Assembly (NCBI GenBank): GCA_916613615.1
Contig: OU744725.1
Span: forward strand, 69,032,754-69,096,753
Source of the DNA: Steromphala cineraria
Lineage: Eukaryota > Mollusca > Gastropoda > Trochida > Trochidae
Length of the DNA stretch: 64,000 bases
Reading direction: 5' to 3'
In this document: positions 32,613 through 42,639 of the stretch, piece after piece
Numbering within the stretch: position 1 is the first letter of the stretch
How the letters are laid out: every line of letters starts with the position of its first letter
Notes under the pieces: model-generated
Told to the model about the DNA's origin: nothing
Databases searched by the model: none
What the model saw: the letters and a program-made list of their open reading frames with translations, nothing else
Program-made: the position numbers and the translations under genes

Positions 32613-34965
32613 CTTTCGAGACAACCAAACAGAGTCGATGTTTTTACCTAATACTTAGAACTTACTTGAAACAGATATAATCGGATAACGCCAAAGTTGA
32701 GTAAGAGAAGTTTCAAAAAGTTCCCATTTCTGTCTAAAACAAAAATCACAAAGCCCTAAAGTGTTATAATTGGAGAACCACAATGAACTTTTAACTTTTA
32801 ACCTTTTATCTAAAAAGCATAAATGAATTACTAACCAAAAACGTTGTTCAAGAACGATTTGAAAGCAGAAAAGTTGTACATATTGTTAACAAACTTTTTT
32901 TGTCAAATGGTCTCTCAAGAAACTTATTATTCAGAAATAAATTTGTTTAAACTACTTATGTCGAAAACTATTAAAAAGACAGGGATTTATATGCTTCCTC
33001 GAGTACAAACGGACAGCATTAACTACATTAGCGGCTGCTCTTGTATAGTCACGATGTCTGAATACTACAAGTCCTCAAAATGAACAAGGAAGTGTTTGGC
33101 AAAACCGCATCACACTCTGCAGGGCATAATAGTGGGGAATATGGTATTAGCCAAACTTAAACTTGTATCAGCGACAACTTACTTTGCTACTCTCTGTTAT
33201 AAAACATCACAAACATCAAGGTTTATTTAAAAGTATACATTTGAATGCAGCACACACAAATTTAAAAAGATAACAGATGAAGAAAATGCTGTGTCGCTCA
33301 TGGCTGAACAAGCTTCTCGAGTCATCAACACGTTCATAGCCAGTATAAAGTGGAAACGTGTCTCTGAAACAGTCCTGTCACTTAGAGGTCAGTGCTACTG
33401 AACACGTATTTGTGAGCTTCATGTTGACTTGTGCTACATTCTTTGTCCTAGCTCTTGCTTTCATCCCCACAACACATTCATTAGCTGTTAAAGTGATATC
33501 GGAGAGAGGGAGTTAATGCTCAACGCCGCTTGGGCAATATTTCAGCGGCGGATAAAGCGATATGGACCGTTCTTTCAGCTTTTATCATGCATCGTGTCAA
33601 CACAAAATATCTTCGTAAATTGTATCACGGTAATTGTGCCACTGCAACTTATTGTAAAGTGTCAAGCACCATCGCTTCTGTTGATGTGTAATTTTTTCAT
33701 AGAGATTCTTTTCTTAAATACGAATACAAACTAAAAGGAGTTTTTACTTGTGGTCAAGGTCTCCATGTCACGCTCACTCATTATACCACAAGGTATTCCA
33801 TTCTTTCCGTACACTTCTCGCTTTAGACTTGTGAAAATCCATTAGCGAATAAGAGTCTTATTTGCCCCTGTCACGAGTAGGAGGGGATAAGGCTTTGGCT
33901 CCACCAGTCCGTCTGTTCATTCGTCCAAGGCAGAAACTTTAAAGATAGGATAACAAAGTTTGCTTTGTGTCTTCAAGGAATCAATACCCTTATGGAGTTA
34001 AAACATCAGAATCATTAAATGATTTCCTACGGATGAAAAACCCTTGTCTCGTGTTTAAGACTCTGATTAAGGTCAGGTTGGTAGCTATAATGAACTATAC
34101 AGATTGGAAGAATGCTATAATTTCCTTCAGCTTGTTTTGTTCATGTAAATAATGTGAAAGATGAGGTAAAGACATGCGCAAACTGTAAAGGACATTCTTA
34201 TTATCCTTTTTATCAACAGCACGTCACATTCTTAGTTTTCAAGAATGATAAACATGTCAACAACTTCTGGAAATACCATGTCAACAAACTGTGCATTAAT
34301 TATGTATTTGACTTTCAGCTTACGATTAAGATTTTTGTATGAAATTTGTTGATGTGTGTCATTATTTGTCATAAAATATTTATATAATTGTTGTCAAAAT
34401 CGCAATTAATTTGTTAAATCTCTCTCTGTACTTTATCTTCATTTCAGCTTTTAAGATCAAGTGGAATGTTAATCTTTAGATACACTCAAGGTAGCGGAAA
34501 GTTAAAGAAGCATTCAGTAATTGTCATGGACTATTGTTTGGCTTTGATACGAAGCATAATGCTATAAATGACTATAAAAATTCAAAACATCTAAATATTT
34601 CATTCTCATATGAGAAACATATGATCATTACTAATGTTTTACGAGAATATTAACACAGTCTCATATGAGAAGCCATATCACATGCACACGACCAATTTAC
34701 ATGAACATCAGTTTATAACCTTTCAAACACTAGAAACGCCAAACTGTCATCCTGGCTTTAAGTTATCGTTCCAAAATTACTTTTGACTTATTCACTCACG
34801 TCACTGGTTGGTTTTCGATCATAAACATGACATTGGACCATCGTATTTTCACTGCAACCTATCAGCTTCAAGAGACCACTTTTCAGCAATATTCGATACC
34901 TCTGGAACACCTGTCACCGTTGATAATGTACTGCACACGTGTCTCTCACAACTCACTGAATGACC
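32613..34965. other. Intergenic with a dispersed-repeat fragment
   Basis: Bases 33957-34095 match 44751-44881 (TTGCTTTGTGTCTTCAAGGA against TTGCTTTCTGTCTTCAGAGT, later GGTAGCTATAATGAA against GGGAGCTATAATGAA). A CCGTCTGTTCATTCGTCC stretch precedes it at about 33909. The frames at 32844-33083, 33516-33734 and 34154-34342 are not recognised. Confidence 0.4.
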
Positions 34966-35291
34966 CACAGAGGCAGATCAAGTCATGTTGATTTAGCCTC
35001 TGTTATATTACGCCGAAACCCGTGGGTTCCCGCAGTTTCCCCTGGCAGAAAAAACTGCATCACAATACATTTGAGTTTCTTTAGCAAATGACAACGCTTC
35101 TCGCATGGAAAGGGTGGTTCATACCACAATGCTTTTACCTTGATTTAGTAGCCAAAACGATGATTTAAGAACAGCGTCGCTGATTGCACAACTAACTTTG
35201 ATTGCCTCCAGTCGGGCATCTCCCATTCTATCCCACAAACTCGGAGTAATATAACAGAGGCTAAATAAACATGACTTGATCTGTCTCTGTA
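34966..35291. mobile_element. 326-bp element with 45-bp terminal inverted repeats
   Basis: The left end CACAGAGGCAGATCAAGTCA... (34966-35010) and right end (35247-35291) are inverted copies, 43 of 45 matching, both passing through GCCTCTGTTATATTA. It is the fullest copy of a family also present at 329-431, 28803-28841 and 58682-58850. The interior lines CCCGTGGGTTCCCGCAGTTTCC correspond to the interior of the 58682 copy. No transposase; class uncertain, no clear target duplication. Confidence 0.85.
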
Positions 35292-36819
35292 TAAGAGCGC
35301 AGCGATTGGTTATGATAATCTTCGAATACACATACACAGAGACTTACATCATTGACAAATACGTAAGTGGGTGAGTGATGTTAGTTATATATTAGTTGTA
35401 TAACACCTGAAAAAAACATAAAATTGGAATTTGATAAAGCTGATTTAGTATGACATCGTTCGTTTAATAACTTCAAATAACTTGCGATATAAATATATAA
35501 AAAGCAAAGTTGAAGAGTTATGATTCAATTGGTTTTACAGTTTAAATATGTATTTTCTTGTGCATATAATGTTTACAGTCTTTCTATATTTTAATGTAGG
35601 CATTTAATCATCATTATTTAGCGAATGGATTGCTTGAAACGCACTAGTCATGAAATCAAAGAAACTTTTAAATAACGATGTGCACTAACTAATAATCAAA
35701 TTATTTTCAAAATCGCCAATAGCGTACAGTACCTGGAACTAAAATGTAAGCCATAACACCTCTCACCCTGACGACCTTCAAAAGCTCAAATGAATCTATA
35801 CAAGATTATTAGTGAAATCTAGTCCATATATACACTAATTTATCTATAAAATGTTTTATAATAATATGATGCATACATGTCTTCTCTCTCCCTTTTCTGT
35901 TTTTAATCAGTTTAGTATATTTATTTTACCAATATATTTCACACGTTGGTTGTAGTTCATATTGTAGTAACGTTTCTCATAACTGACTTTGTGATATAAC
36001 ATTTCAACCTACTGCTTTAATTCATATTATTCATCTAAAGAATTAACTAAGTAAAAGTTTAAAACTTTATTTATATTCATGTATGATTCTTTCAAGATTA
36101 AATGACATACATTAGATCAATAAGAACTCTTCCTCTTGCATGATAATCAATTTTACAGATGAACTGTCCTGTAATTCTAATTATACATGCCTCTAATCAA
36201 ATTGCCTTAACCGTTAATTTTTTAAAACCAAAATCAAAAAGATTGATCGATATGTAAACCTCAAAGGATAGCTTAAACAAATGAATTCGCAAGAATGTAT
36301 TTTATATTCGGTATTTCGAAGGATATATAAGACAAGTGAAGTGAATTTAAAAACAATATGATTAAAGTAGATAGAAGTGGAACAAGTCATTTGATTAGTG
36401 ACAACATCACAATGTTTTTAATAAGAATTAAGGAATAGGAATTTTTCAGCTATGAAGCACTAATCTGATTAATTGTGAACTTACTTAATCAAAGAGATAA
36501 CATGAAATAAGATTTAGATTGCGATTCGTTATAGAAAGTTTCGTAACTCGGTCATGTGTGTATATGACGTGCGACTCTTCGTTACGAATACGATCGGCAA
36601 ATTGCCGGAATCGAAATAATGACCCAACACTTAGCTAGCTCATCAATTTAATTTTGATCTCTTGGGGTTGTCACTTGATAAGTATGTTTTGTTTGGTTTC
36701 TTTGCTACACATTCATTCTGTTGTGTTTATGTGTCAAAATATTGAACACAACTTGCAAGTGTCTTATGTTGACTACAATGCACTCTCTCAATAGCCGAGA
36801 TGTCTTGTGATGGAGGGGG
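35292..36819. other. Intergenic, no gene recognised
   Basis: Strongly AT-rich, with no open frame above 60 codons and no repeat noticed. Confidence 0.45.
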
Positions 36820-37263
36820 TTGCTTCAAAACAGTCATGAACAGCGATGTGTGTTGGTTTTAATCCCTGTAAAACTTACCCCAAAAGAACAAGAATTTTCA
36901 AAACATAATCACAATTGTAACAATGTTGTATTTTCTTTTCTATCTAATTGGCATGGATTTAAAACCGTCAGTAAAGCCCTCAGTAGCGACAACCAGCCAG
37001 GGGAGCTCGAGATAACCAGGATAGCCTCTCTCGCAAGCTTAAAAACTTGGAGAGAAATCGGTGTCAAAACCGTTGCCTCTTTTACGCCAAAACTTCAAAT
37101 ACCACAAATGAAAAAAATTGACAAATGTAGAGAAAATATTTTATATTTTTATTTGCATGACGTCAAATGTCAGTCTGATTTAAATCGGCCTTGTACCGAG
37201 GAATTAAAAAATAACTATATTGAGAATAGAACTTGTTATTTCGATAGCTTTTCCCTCCAGTAG
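36820..37263 (+). CDS. Hypothetical 147-aa open frame
   Basis: This is the longest unexplained open frame outside recognised genes and elements. The product would be soluble, Lys/Asn-rich, with a Cys-containing C-terminal third (KCRENILYF, HDVKCQSD, NRPCTEE). There is no signal peptide, membrane segment or known motif. It is followed within 50 bases by a dispersed repeat (37305-37620), so it may belong to a repeated element. In AT-rich DNA of this length a frame this long is not strong evidence of a gene. Confidence 0.15.
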   Translation: MLQNSHEQRCVLVLIPVKLTPKEQEFSKHNHNCNNVVFSFLSNWHGFKTVSKALSSDNQPGELEITRIASLASLKTWREIGVKTVASFTPKLQIPQMKKIDKCRENILYFYLHDVKCQSDLNRPCTEELKNNYIENRTCYFDSFSLQ

Positions 37264-37304
37264 GTCGCATGTTCTGACAATAACATCCCTCCTTCTGGCA
37301 GCCA

Positions 37305-37620
37305 TGTGTCCACGAGCGTAAAAATTGGCTTTCGTACGATTTGCAGAAATAACTACAAAATATTGGTATGGTCCGTGGATGTGACCCACATGTATATACT
37401 CCAAGTACAGTGTATATTTTGACACAAGGATTAATTCGACTACATGTCACATAAGCGTAGCAATTGACAAAAAAGGCGATTGGGTAGGTAAAAGTTTCCT
37501 GTATACTATGTAACTATGAAATTAAATTAAAGTTTGAAGTTAAATTAAAAGGGTCGTCCAATTTTTTTTCAACGGGAACGATTTGGGATCGGTAATGACC
37601 CGAGGGCCTTTGAGAATGGG
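37305..37620 (+). repeat. Dispersed repeat, copy 1
   Basis: AAAATTGGCTTTCGTACGAT with GCAGAAATAACTACAAAATATTGGT matches 39775-39830. Both copies continue with CAC(A/G)TAAGCGTAGCA, a GGTAGGTA step, a long T run, an AACG(G)GAACGATT phrase and a GGGCCTxTGA end. Identity is about 65-75% by eye with indels. No coding capacity is shared. Confidence 0.6.
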
Positions 37621-38922
37621 GTATAATCTACAATCACTATATTTTCAATTCAGAGGGCGCTGACCAATATATGGGCCGATCGTTGTGTTATTCAATAGGG
37701 AGAAGTCGTTACTCAACAGCAGATATATTAATTCAAGAAATGACCTTATATTCTTGGTTCTTCGACGTAAACGCAATTACAAGAACTTTAGCTTACGGCA
37801 GATCTTTGAAGCTACCAAGGCTCTTGGCATATTGGAATTATAGTGCCCTCTTTGATGAATGGTGACCTATTAGTGTACGGTTCGTCTCCAGCATGTAACA
37901 AGTCATTGCCCTGAAGGAAAGATTAAAGCTCTGTTCAATACTCCCACGCCTTCGACTTGTAGAATGTCTTGTCAGACATTGGGACGACGTCAATCTACCA
38001 CGTGTGCATTTAAAGTCAAAGACATTATGAGGATTGTCATTTCCTTGTCGCATCATAATGACCCGTCATTTTGATTTTGTATCAGTTGTTATACAAAATC
38101 CGACATTAACTATAACCCTTTCCCCGAAAAAGCGAAACAGTTTAATTTCCTTCTCGTTCTATTTTTACAAATGAGAAAGATTCCATGTTATTTTGACATT
38201 GTTGATTGACAACATATATTAGTCAGTTGACTTATTTAAACATTTTGTGTATATTAAGATGAATACAGAAATAAATTACACATAAATGCAAACGAGAAAA
38301 TAGCAGATTGACAACATTGAATTGAATAGAAATAGAAACGGCAGTGCAGTGTGCAGCTTTTTTATATACTCTTACCTTTCTGCATAGAACAAGCTTCTGC
38401 AACTTCACTTGTTTTACACAGTATAGACACTGCTTTTGCATGAAACATAATGGTTGCCGTATTTGGTTTTCAGGTTATATGCAAACATTTTAAGATCTCG
38501 GTGACCAGCAATCGAAATTTCGAAATGTTTTCAAAAACATACACTTCCACTTGCCATGTATTTGTACTCTTGAAATATCACCTGTCAATCGCGTGATCAA
38601 TCTGGTATCACATTCTAGCAATCTTTTGCAAAGCATTTACATAGCCCTTTCGCATGAGAATTAATCATGTACAATTATAATAACTTAAAAGTTGAGGCAG
38701 GCATCAGAAACTTATGTAATGATATAGTGTCTATCGTAACACATCTCCAATCTCATTCAAAATAAAGACAGTTCACAAATATTCCAATTCAGAGTTCGTT
38801 GAATATTTCCAATTTAGCCTTGTTTTGTTCCAATAGCATACATCATGGATCGAAATTTGAGGAAAGACCTGTTACAATCCTCAGGATTCATGTGAATTAA
38901 TGCGACTTTGATAGTATAGTCC
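37621..38922. other. Intergenic, no gene recognised
   Basis: No frame with motif support (37671-37865 + and 38232-38441 - were checked). Confidence 0.4.
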
Positions 38923-39180
38923 GTTATTCGATTCCCGCCATGGGCTCGGCAACTTTGCCTCCAGTAGAGAACTGTTCTACATGCAGTAAGGTTTTTTCGG
39001 GTACAGCGCTACACTGAATTCCAGCGCAGCACCGCTCATGGTTTGCTAGTTCCAGTCGATGCTCACAGGTTTCACCGCAATGCATAGCCACAATGGTGTT
39101 GCGGGCTTTCTCCCTGCAATAATACTAGTAGCCGTGATATAAGTGAAATACTATTGAAAGCGGCGTTAAACCCATCATCA
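38923..39180 (+). mobile_element. SINE-like repeat, copy 2, with B-box-like head
   Basis: Shares the 63-base identical core and AAAGCGGCGTTAAACCC end with copy 1 at 9319-9597. At its start, GTTATTCGATTCCCGCC (38923-38939) resembles the B box of an internal RNA polymerase III promoter (GGTTCGANTCC type). That supports a tRNA-derived SINE. The tail is a short imperfect CATCA/CACCT run instead of a long array. Confidence 0.7.
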
Positions 39181-39764
39181 CCTTACCTCGTCCCATATAG
39201 GCAGACCTCCAGAAAATACCTCACATTTGCAACATCGAACATGAAATAAAGCTATTCAAGACAGCTATTTATATGTGCAGATGCGGAAAAATTACTCGCC
39301 GGAAAACAACTCGTCCCATTTATCTTAATACCAGTTATATAAAGTTGTCAAACCATCAACTCCTATTTGGCAGTCTATCTATTATGGATATTTTATAAGT
39401 AAAGTTTAAGTAAATGATGGATGAACATTGTTCAGCCTGTAACAAAGTTTGTATAATTATACTTTTTATTGTCACATGCTGACATGATAGGTGATCATTG
39501 AGACTTTACATTGTACGGCAATTTATGAAAGTCAGAACATAACACTTTGTCATTTTGGCGCATATTGCAATTGAGTCATAAATGAACTTTTCAGCACCAA
39601 TTCTTTTCGAATCGTAACGTAAGGCATGACTTAAAATCACAGTGTCTCTTTAACACCCGATTTCAAATTGAAAACTGTATCTTGTATTATCAGCTTATAT
39701 TCACCCAAACTGTGTCTGCACAAATTAGATGCTGATTCAAAATTGTGCTAAGATGGATGCTTTG
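39181..39764. other. Intergenic, nothing recognised
   Basis: AT-rich, with no frame or repeat of note. Confidence 0.4.
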
Positions 39765-40260
39765 AGCGTGAACATCGGCTTTCGTTCAAATTGCAGAAAA
39801 AACTACAAAGTATTGGTCTGTTCCGTGAGTGGTGATCGAAAGGTAAAACATCTAAGTATATGTTGGCACAAGTTTTAATCCATTGCAAGTCACGTAAGCG
39901 TAGCAGTCTGGGAAAAGGACGATTGTGGTAGGTACTTAGTCTAACAATTAGTCTCTGAAATGATTTTTTTTCAATAAAACTGAAATTTGAAAAAATTAAT
40001 AAACATAATGAAAAGGAGACTGAGATTTCTTCATTTTCAGTGAGTTCTCAAGCTTTATTATAGACTTGCTTAGGCTTTTATTTAATTTTAGGGTCTGGCT
40101 GACAGACTAGTAGGTAGTACTAGGTACCAGCTTCCTGCCTTCTAACTAGGGAGGTGTTGAAATCGAGGGGTTGTCTCAAAACCTGCTTTTTTGTTTTAGT
40201 ATTTTTTTGCAGCGGAAACGATTGAATTTGCATTGACACACGGGCCTGTGATCCCTAGCA
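39765..40260 (+). repeat. Dispersed repeat, copy 2
   Basis: Same family as 37305-37620 (ATCGGCTTTCGTTCAAATTG, then CAGAAAAAACTACAAAGTAT, later GTCACGTAAGCGTAGCAGT and GCGGAAACGATTGAATTTG). It carries about 180 extra bases in the middle relative to copy 1. A short CACACAAGCGTAGCAACAGG relic of the same family lies near 49982. Confidence 0.58.
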
Positions 40261-41000
40261 CCTGCATTATTTCCGGGATCAGCCACCGTTAAGTTCTATT
40301 TCATTATGAAAGTTGATTATTAAATTCTAATTAATTGTAATAATTGTATAAATTGTAAAATAATAAAATAAAGTTTTAACATTTTACCAATCAGAATCCG
40401 TCTAGGGTATCCGTCTCGCGAGAATTTAGAAATAGTTTAGGCTATTGTAGAGGGAATTTTTGTGGGGTTATATTCAGACGTTTAAACACTGATTTACTGT
40501 ACACGTTTAAATACTGATTAGTTTCAATCACCTGTGGCTGATGTAGCTAGATGATTTCATTGTTGCAAGTAACTGATTTGAGTGAATAGATGTTGTTGTA
40601 ACTTTATTGCCATGACAGTGATAAACTTGTACGTAAATGTGTCATTAAATTGTCGCGAGTGTTCACTATTATTCAAGTCCATTCAGGACAGTTTATATAA
40701 ACAAAACCTTATCCAGATCAATAAGTAATCACTTCTGCCCAGTGTTTGAAAGACATCATTCGTAACAAGGAAAATAAAAACCTGAGTCATTAATGGACTG
40801 TATATCATTTCTGTTATCTCAATGATGTTCAAAGACTCCATCTGATTGTGTAATAACAACCCAAGTGTTTAATGGACCGTGCATCATGTTTACAATCTCA
40901 CAGATTTTCATGGACCAAATGGTGATTGTACGAATGTATCCATTAGTGGATAATACTAAAAGGTTGGTAAACAAACTATTCAAAATGTTATAACACACCA
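40261..41000. other. Upstream region of receptor gene A
   Basis: The last 130 bases share short blocks with the region before receptor gene B: GGACCA..., then TATCCATTAG at 40937-40946, against GGACCATT and CATCCATTAG ending at 50580. The promoter was therefore probably duplicated with the gene. The rest is AT-rich without features. Confidence 0.4.
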
Positions 41001-41006
41001 TATATA
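41001..41006 (+). promoter_or_regulatory. TATA box of receptor gene A
   Basis: TATATA 42 bases before the ATG at 41043. The paralogue has TATAAA 44 bases before its ATG. With initiation about 30 bases downstream of the box, the 5' UTR would be only about 10 bases. The conserved spacing supports both the promoter and the chosen start. Confidence 0.55.
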
Positions 41007-41042
41007 GCGATCCTATTTGCAAGTCCTTCATTTGATGTGACC

Positions 41043-42356
41043 ATGGCTGCTCTGATACTAGCGTTGCTCTTTGAAACGATTGCTCTCATGGCAACAATGG
41101 ATGTAGAATCCAGGACTAAACTTATTGCGAAGAAACTCGATGGATATGACACCAGTGTTCCCCCTCGATCACCGGACCACAAAGCTCTTATTGTTGAAGT
41201 TGGATTTGGGGTAATTTCCTTCGTTGATCTTGATGAAAAGGAACAATCTGTGACAATAAATGGATGGGTAAATGTTCGGTGGGTGGATCAGAGACTATCA
41301 TGGAATTCCTCTGAGTACAATATAAGCATAATGTACTACAAGCAAAAACAAATATGGGTTCCGGACCTCTGTATTGTCAATACAATGAAGGAACGGAGTA
41401 TGCTTGGTGAGGACAATCTTATCTGTTCAGTTCAGAGCAATGGAGCTGTGTCGTGGATGCCAGGTGATATGTTTAAAACCAAATGCGAACTAGACATAAC
41501 ATATTTCCCTTTTGATACTCAAAAATGTGATATTGATATTGCAAGTTGGGTTATGACAGCGGAAGCAATAAATATAACCCCATTTTCAAGCACTAACCGT
41601 ACATTAGACACATTATATTTTAATCAACATGCATATAACAGTCTCTGGAATTTATTTAATGTAACCATCAAATCGGATATGAAAGGACATTATCTAATTC
41701 CTGGAATCTCCGTTACATTTTACCTGAAAAGGTATCCGTCATTTTACATAATAAACTTAGTATTGCCTCTGATATGCATTTCAGTGTTGATCTCTCTAGT
41801 CTTTGCACTTCCAATAGATCAAGGAGATAGAGTTGGTCTATCGATGTCTATTCTTCTGTCATTTGTGGTCTTCCTTACTCTGTTGGGAGACCATTTACCA
41901 AAGACTTCCAGACAGATATCCATACTGACGATATACCTCACTGTTCTTCTGATACTAGGAACTCTTTCAGTTGCACTCGCTGTTCTTACTCTGAGGATAT
42001 CAACATTCACTGAGCACGATGAGGTTCCGGGGTGGATCAAATCTTTATTATCCAAAATATGTGTAAAAGGAAATGATATGTCGTCTTTTGATGAAACTCT
42101 CAAACATGAAGAAGAGACACTGAAAACTATACGCCGTGACACGAGTAATTTCGAATATCGTGCAAGGAATCGTCTGAATCAACAAAGGGATGATGAAGAA
42201 AGTGGAAATGTCAAACGAGTTATGGAGCAGCATGGTTATATTTCCTGGATTAATGTTTCTCGGACTCTTGACAAGATCTTTGTGACAGCATTTTTGATAG
42301 CCATTGTCACTAGTAACCTTGTATATTTTACAGTTATTGCATTGACAGATACATGA
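41043..42356 (+). CDS. Cys-loop receptor subunit, nicotinic-like, non-alpha (gene A)
   Basis: Intronless, 437 aa. It would form part of a pentameric ligand-gated channel in the plasma membrane. A hydrophobic start (MAALILALLFETIALMATMD) fits a signal peptide. The Cys-loop is C148-C162 with 13 residues between, containing YFPFD. WVPD marks loop A. M1 follows KRYPSFYIINLVLP. M2 starts GDRVGLS (G261-D262-R263), with an acidic residue before the pore, the 9' Leu and an acidic outer ring (LLGDHLP), so cation selectivity is likely. M3 is SILTIYLTVLLILGTLSVAL; M4 lies at the C-terminus after a variable, acidic cytosolic loop. Sequons: NSS, NIS, NIT, NRT, NVT. The adjacent Cys pair of alpha subunits is absent and loop C is short, and loop A lacks the usual Tyr, so it is unlikely to bind acetylcholine on its principal face. 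The start is the first ATG after the TATA box; the codon at 41037 is GTG. The paralogue lies 8.3 kb downstream on the same strand. Confidence 0.92.
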   Translation: MAALILALLFETIALMATMDVESRTKLIAKKLDGYDTSVPPRSPDHKALIVEVGFGVISFVDLDEKEQSVTINGWVNVRWVDQRLSWNSSEYNISIMYYKQKQIWVPDLCIVNTMKERSMLGEDNLICSVQSNGAVSWMPGDMFKTKCELDITYFPFDTQKCDIDIASWVMTAEAINITPFSSTNRTLDTLYFNQHAYNSLWNLFNVTIKSDMKGHYLIPGISVTFYLKRYPSFYIINLVLPLICISVLISLVFALPIDQGDRVGLSMSILLSFVVFLTLLGDHLPKTSRQISILTIYLTVLLILGTLSVALAVLTLRISTFTEHDEVPGWIKSLLSKICVKGNDMSSFDETLKHEEETLKTIRRDTSNFEYRARNRLNQQRDDEESGNVKRVMEQHGYISWINVSRTLDKIFVTAFLIAIVTSNLVYFTVIALTDT

Positions 42357-42639
42357 TCATAAAAGAACGGAAAACCATTTTTCCAGCCATCCTGTATCTG
42401 AATATCATCATCATTATCCCCCGCCCGAAGTGGTAGCAGGCATGGGTTTGGGTTCTATTCAACCATGTGTCTATGCGTGTATATGCTTGCGTATGTGGGT
42501 ACGTCAGTCCAGCGAGTTGAAGGGAACATTTCTTTCTCAGAAACTGATAAAGTTAAGAAGACCATATTTGCTGTGTGTCTTACAGGGTACTAGTATCTTG
42601 ATGGTTTTCGAAAATCAGGTATACGGCCCTTGTTCTTTG
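42357..42639. other. 3' region of receptor gene A
   Basis: No AATAAA follows within 280 bases. The short frame at 42430-42657 is not recognised. A LINE relic begins close by, so the original polyadenylation region may have been displaced. Confidence 0.4.

Noticed and set aside
41037..41042. Start at 41037 for receptor gene A
   Set aside because: The codon there is GTG; the first ATG in frame is 41043 and aligns with the paralogue.
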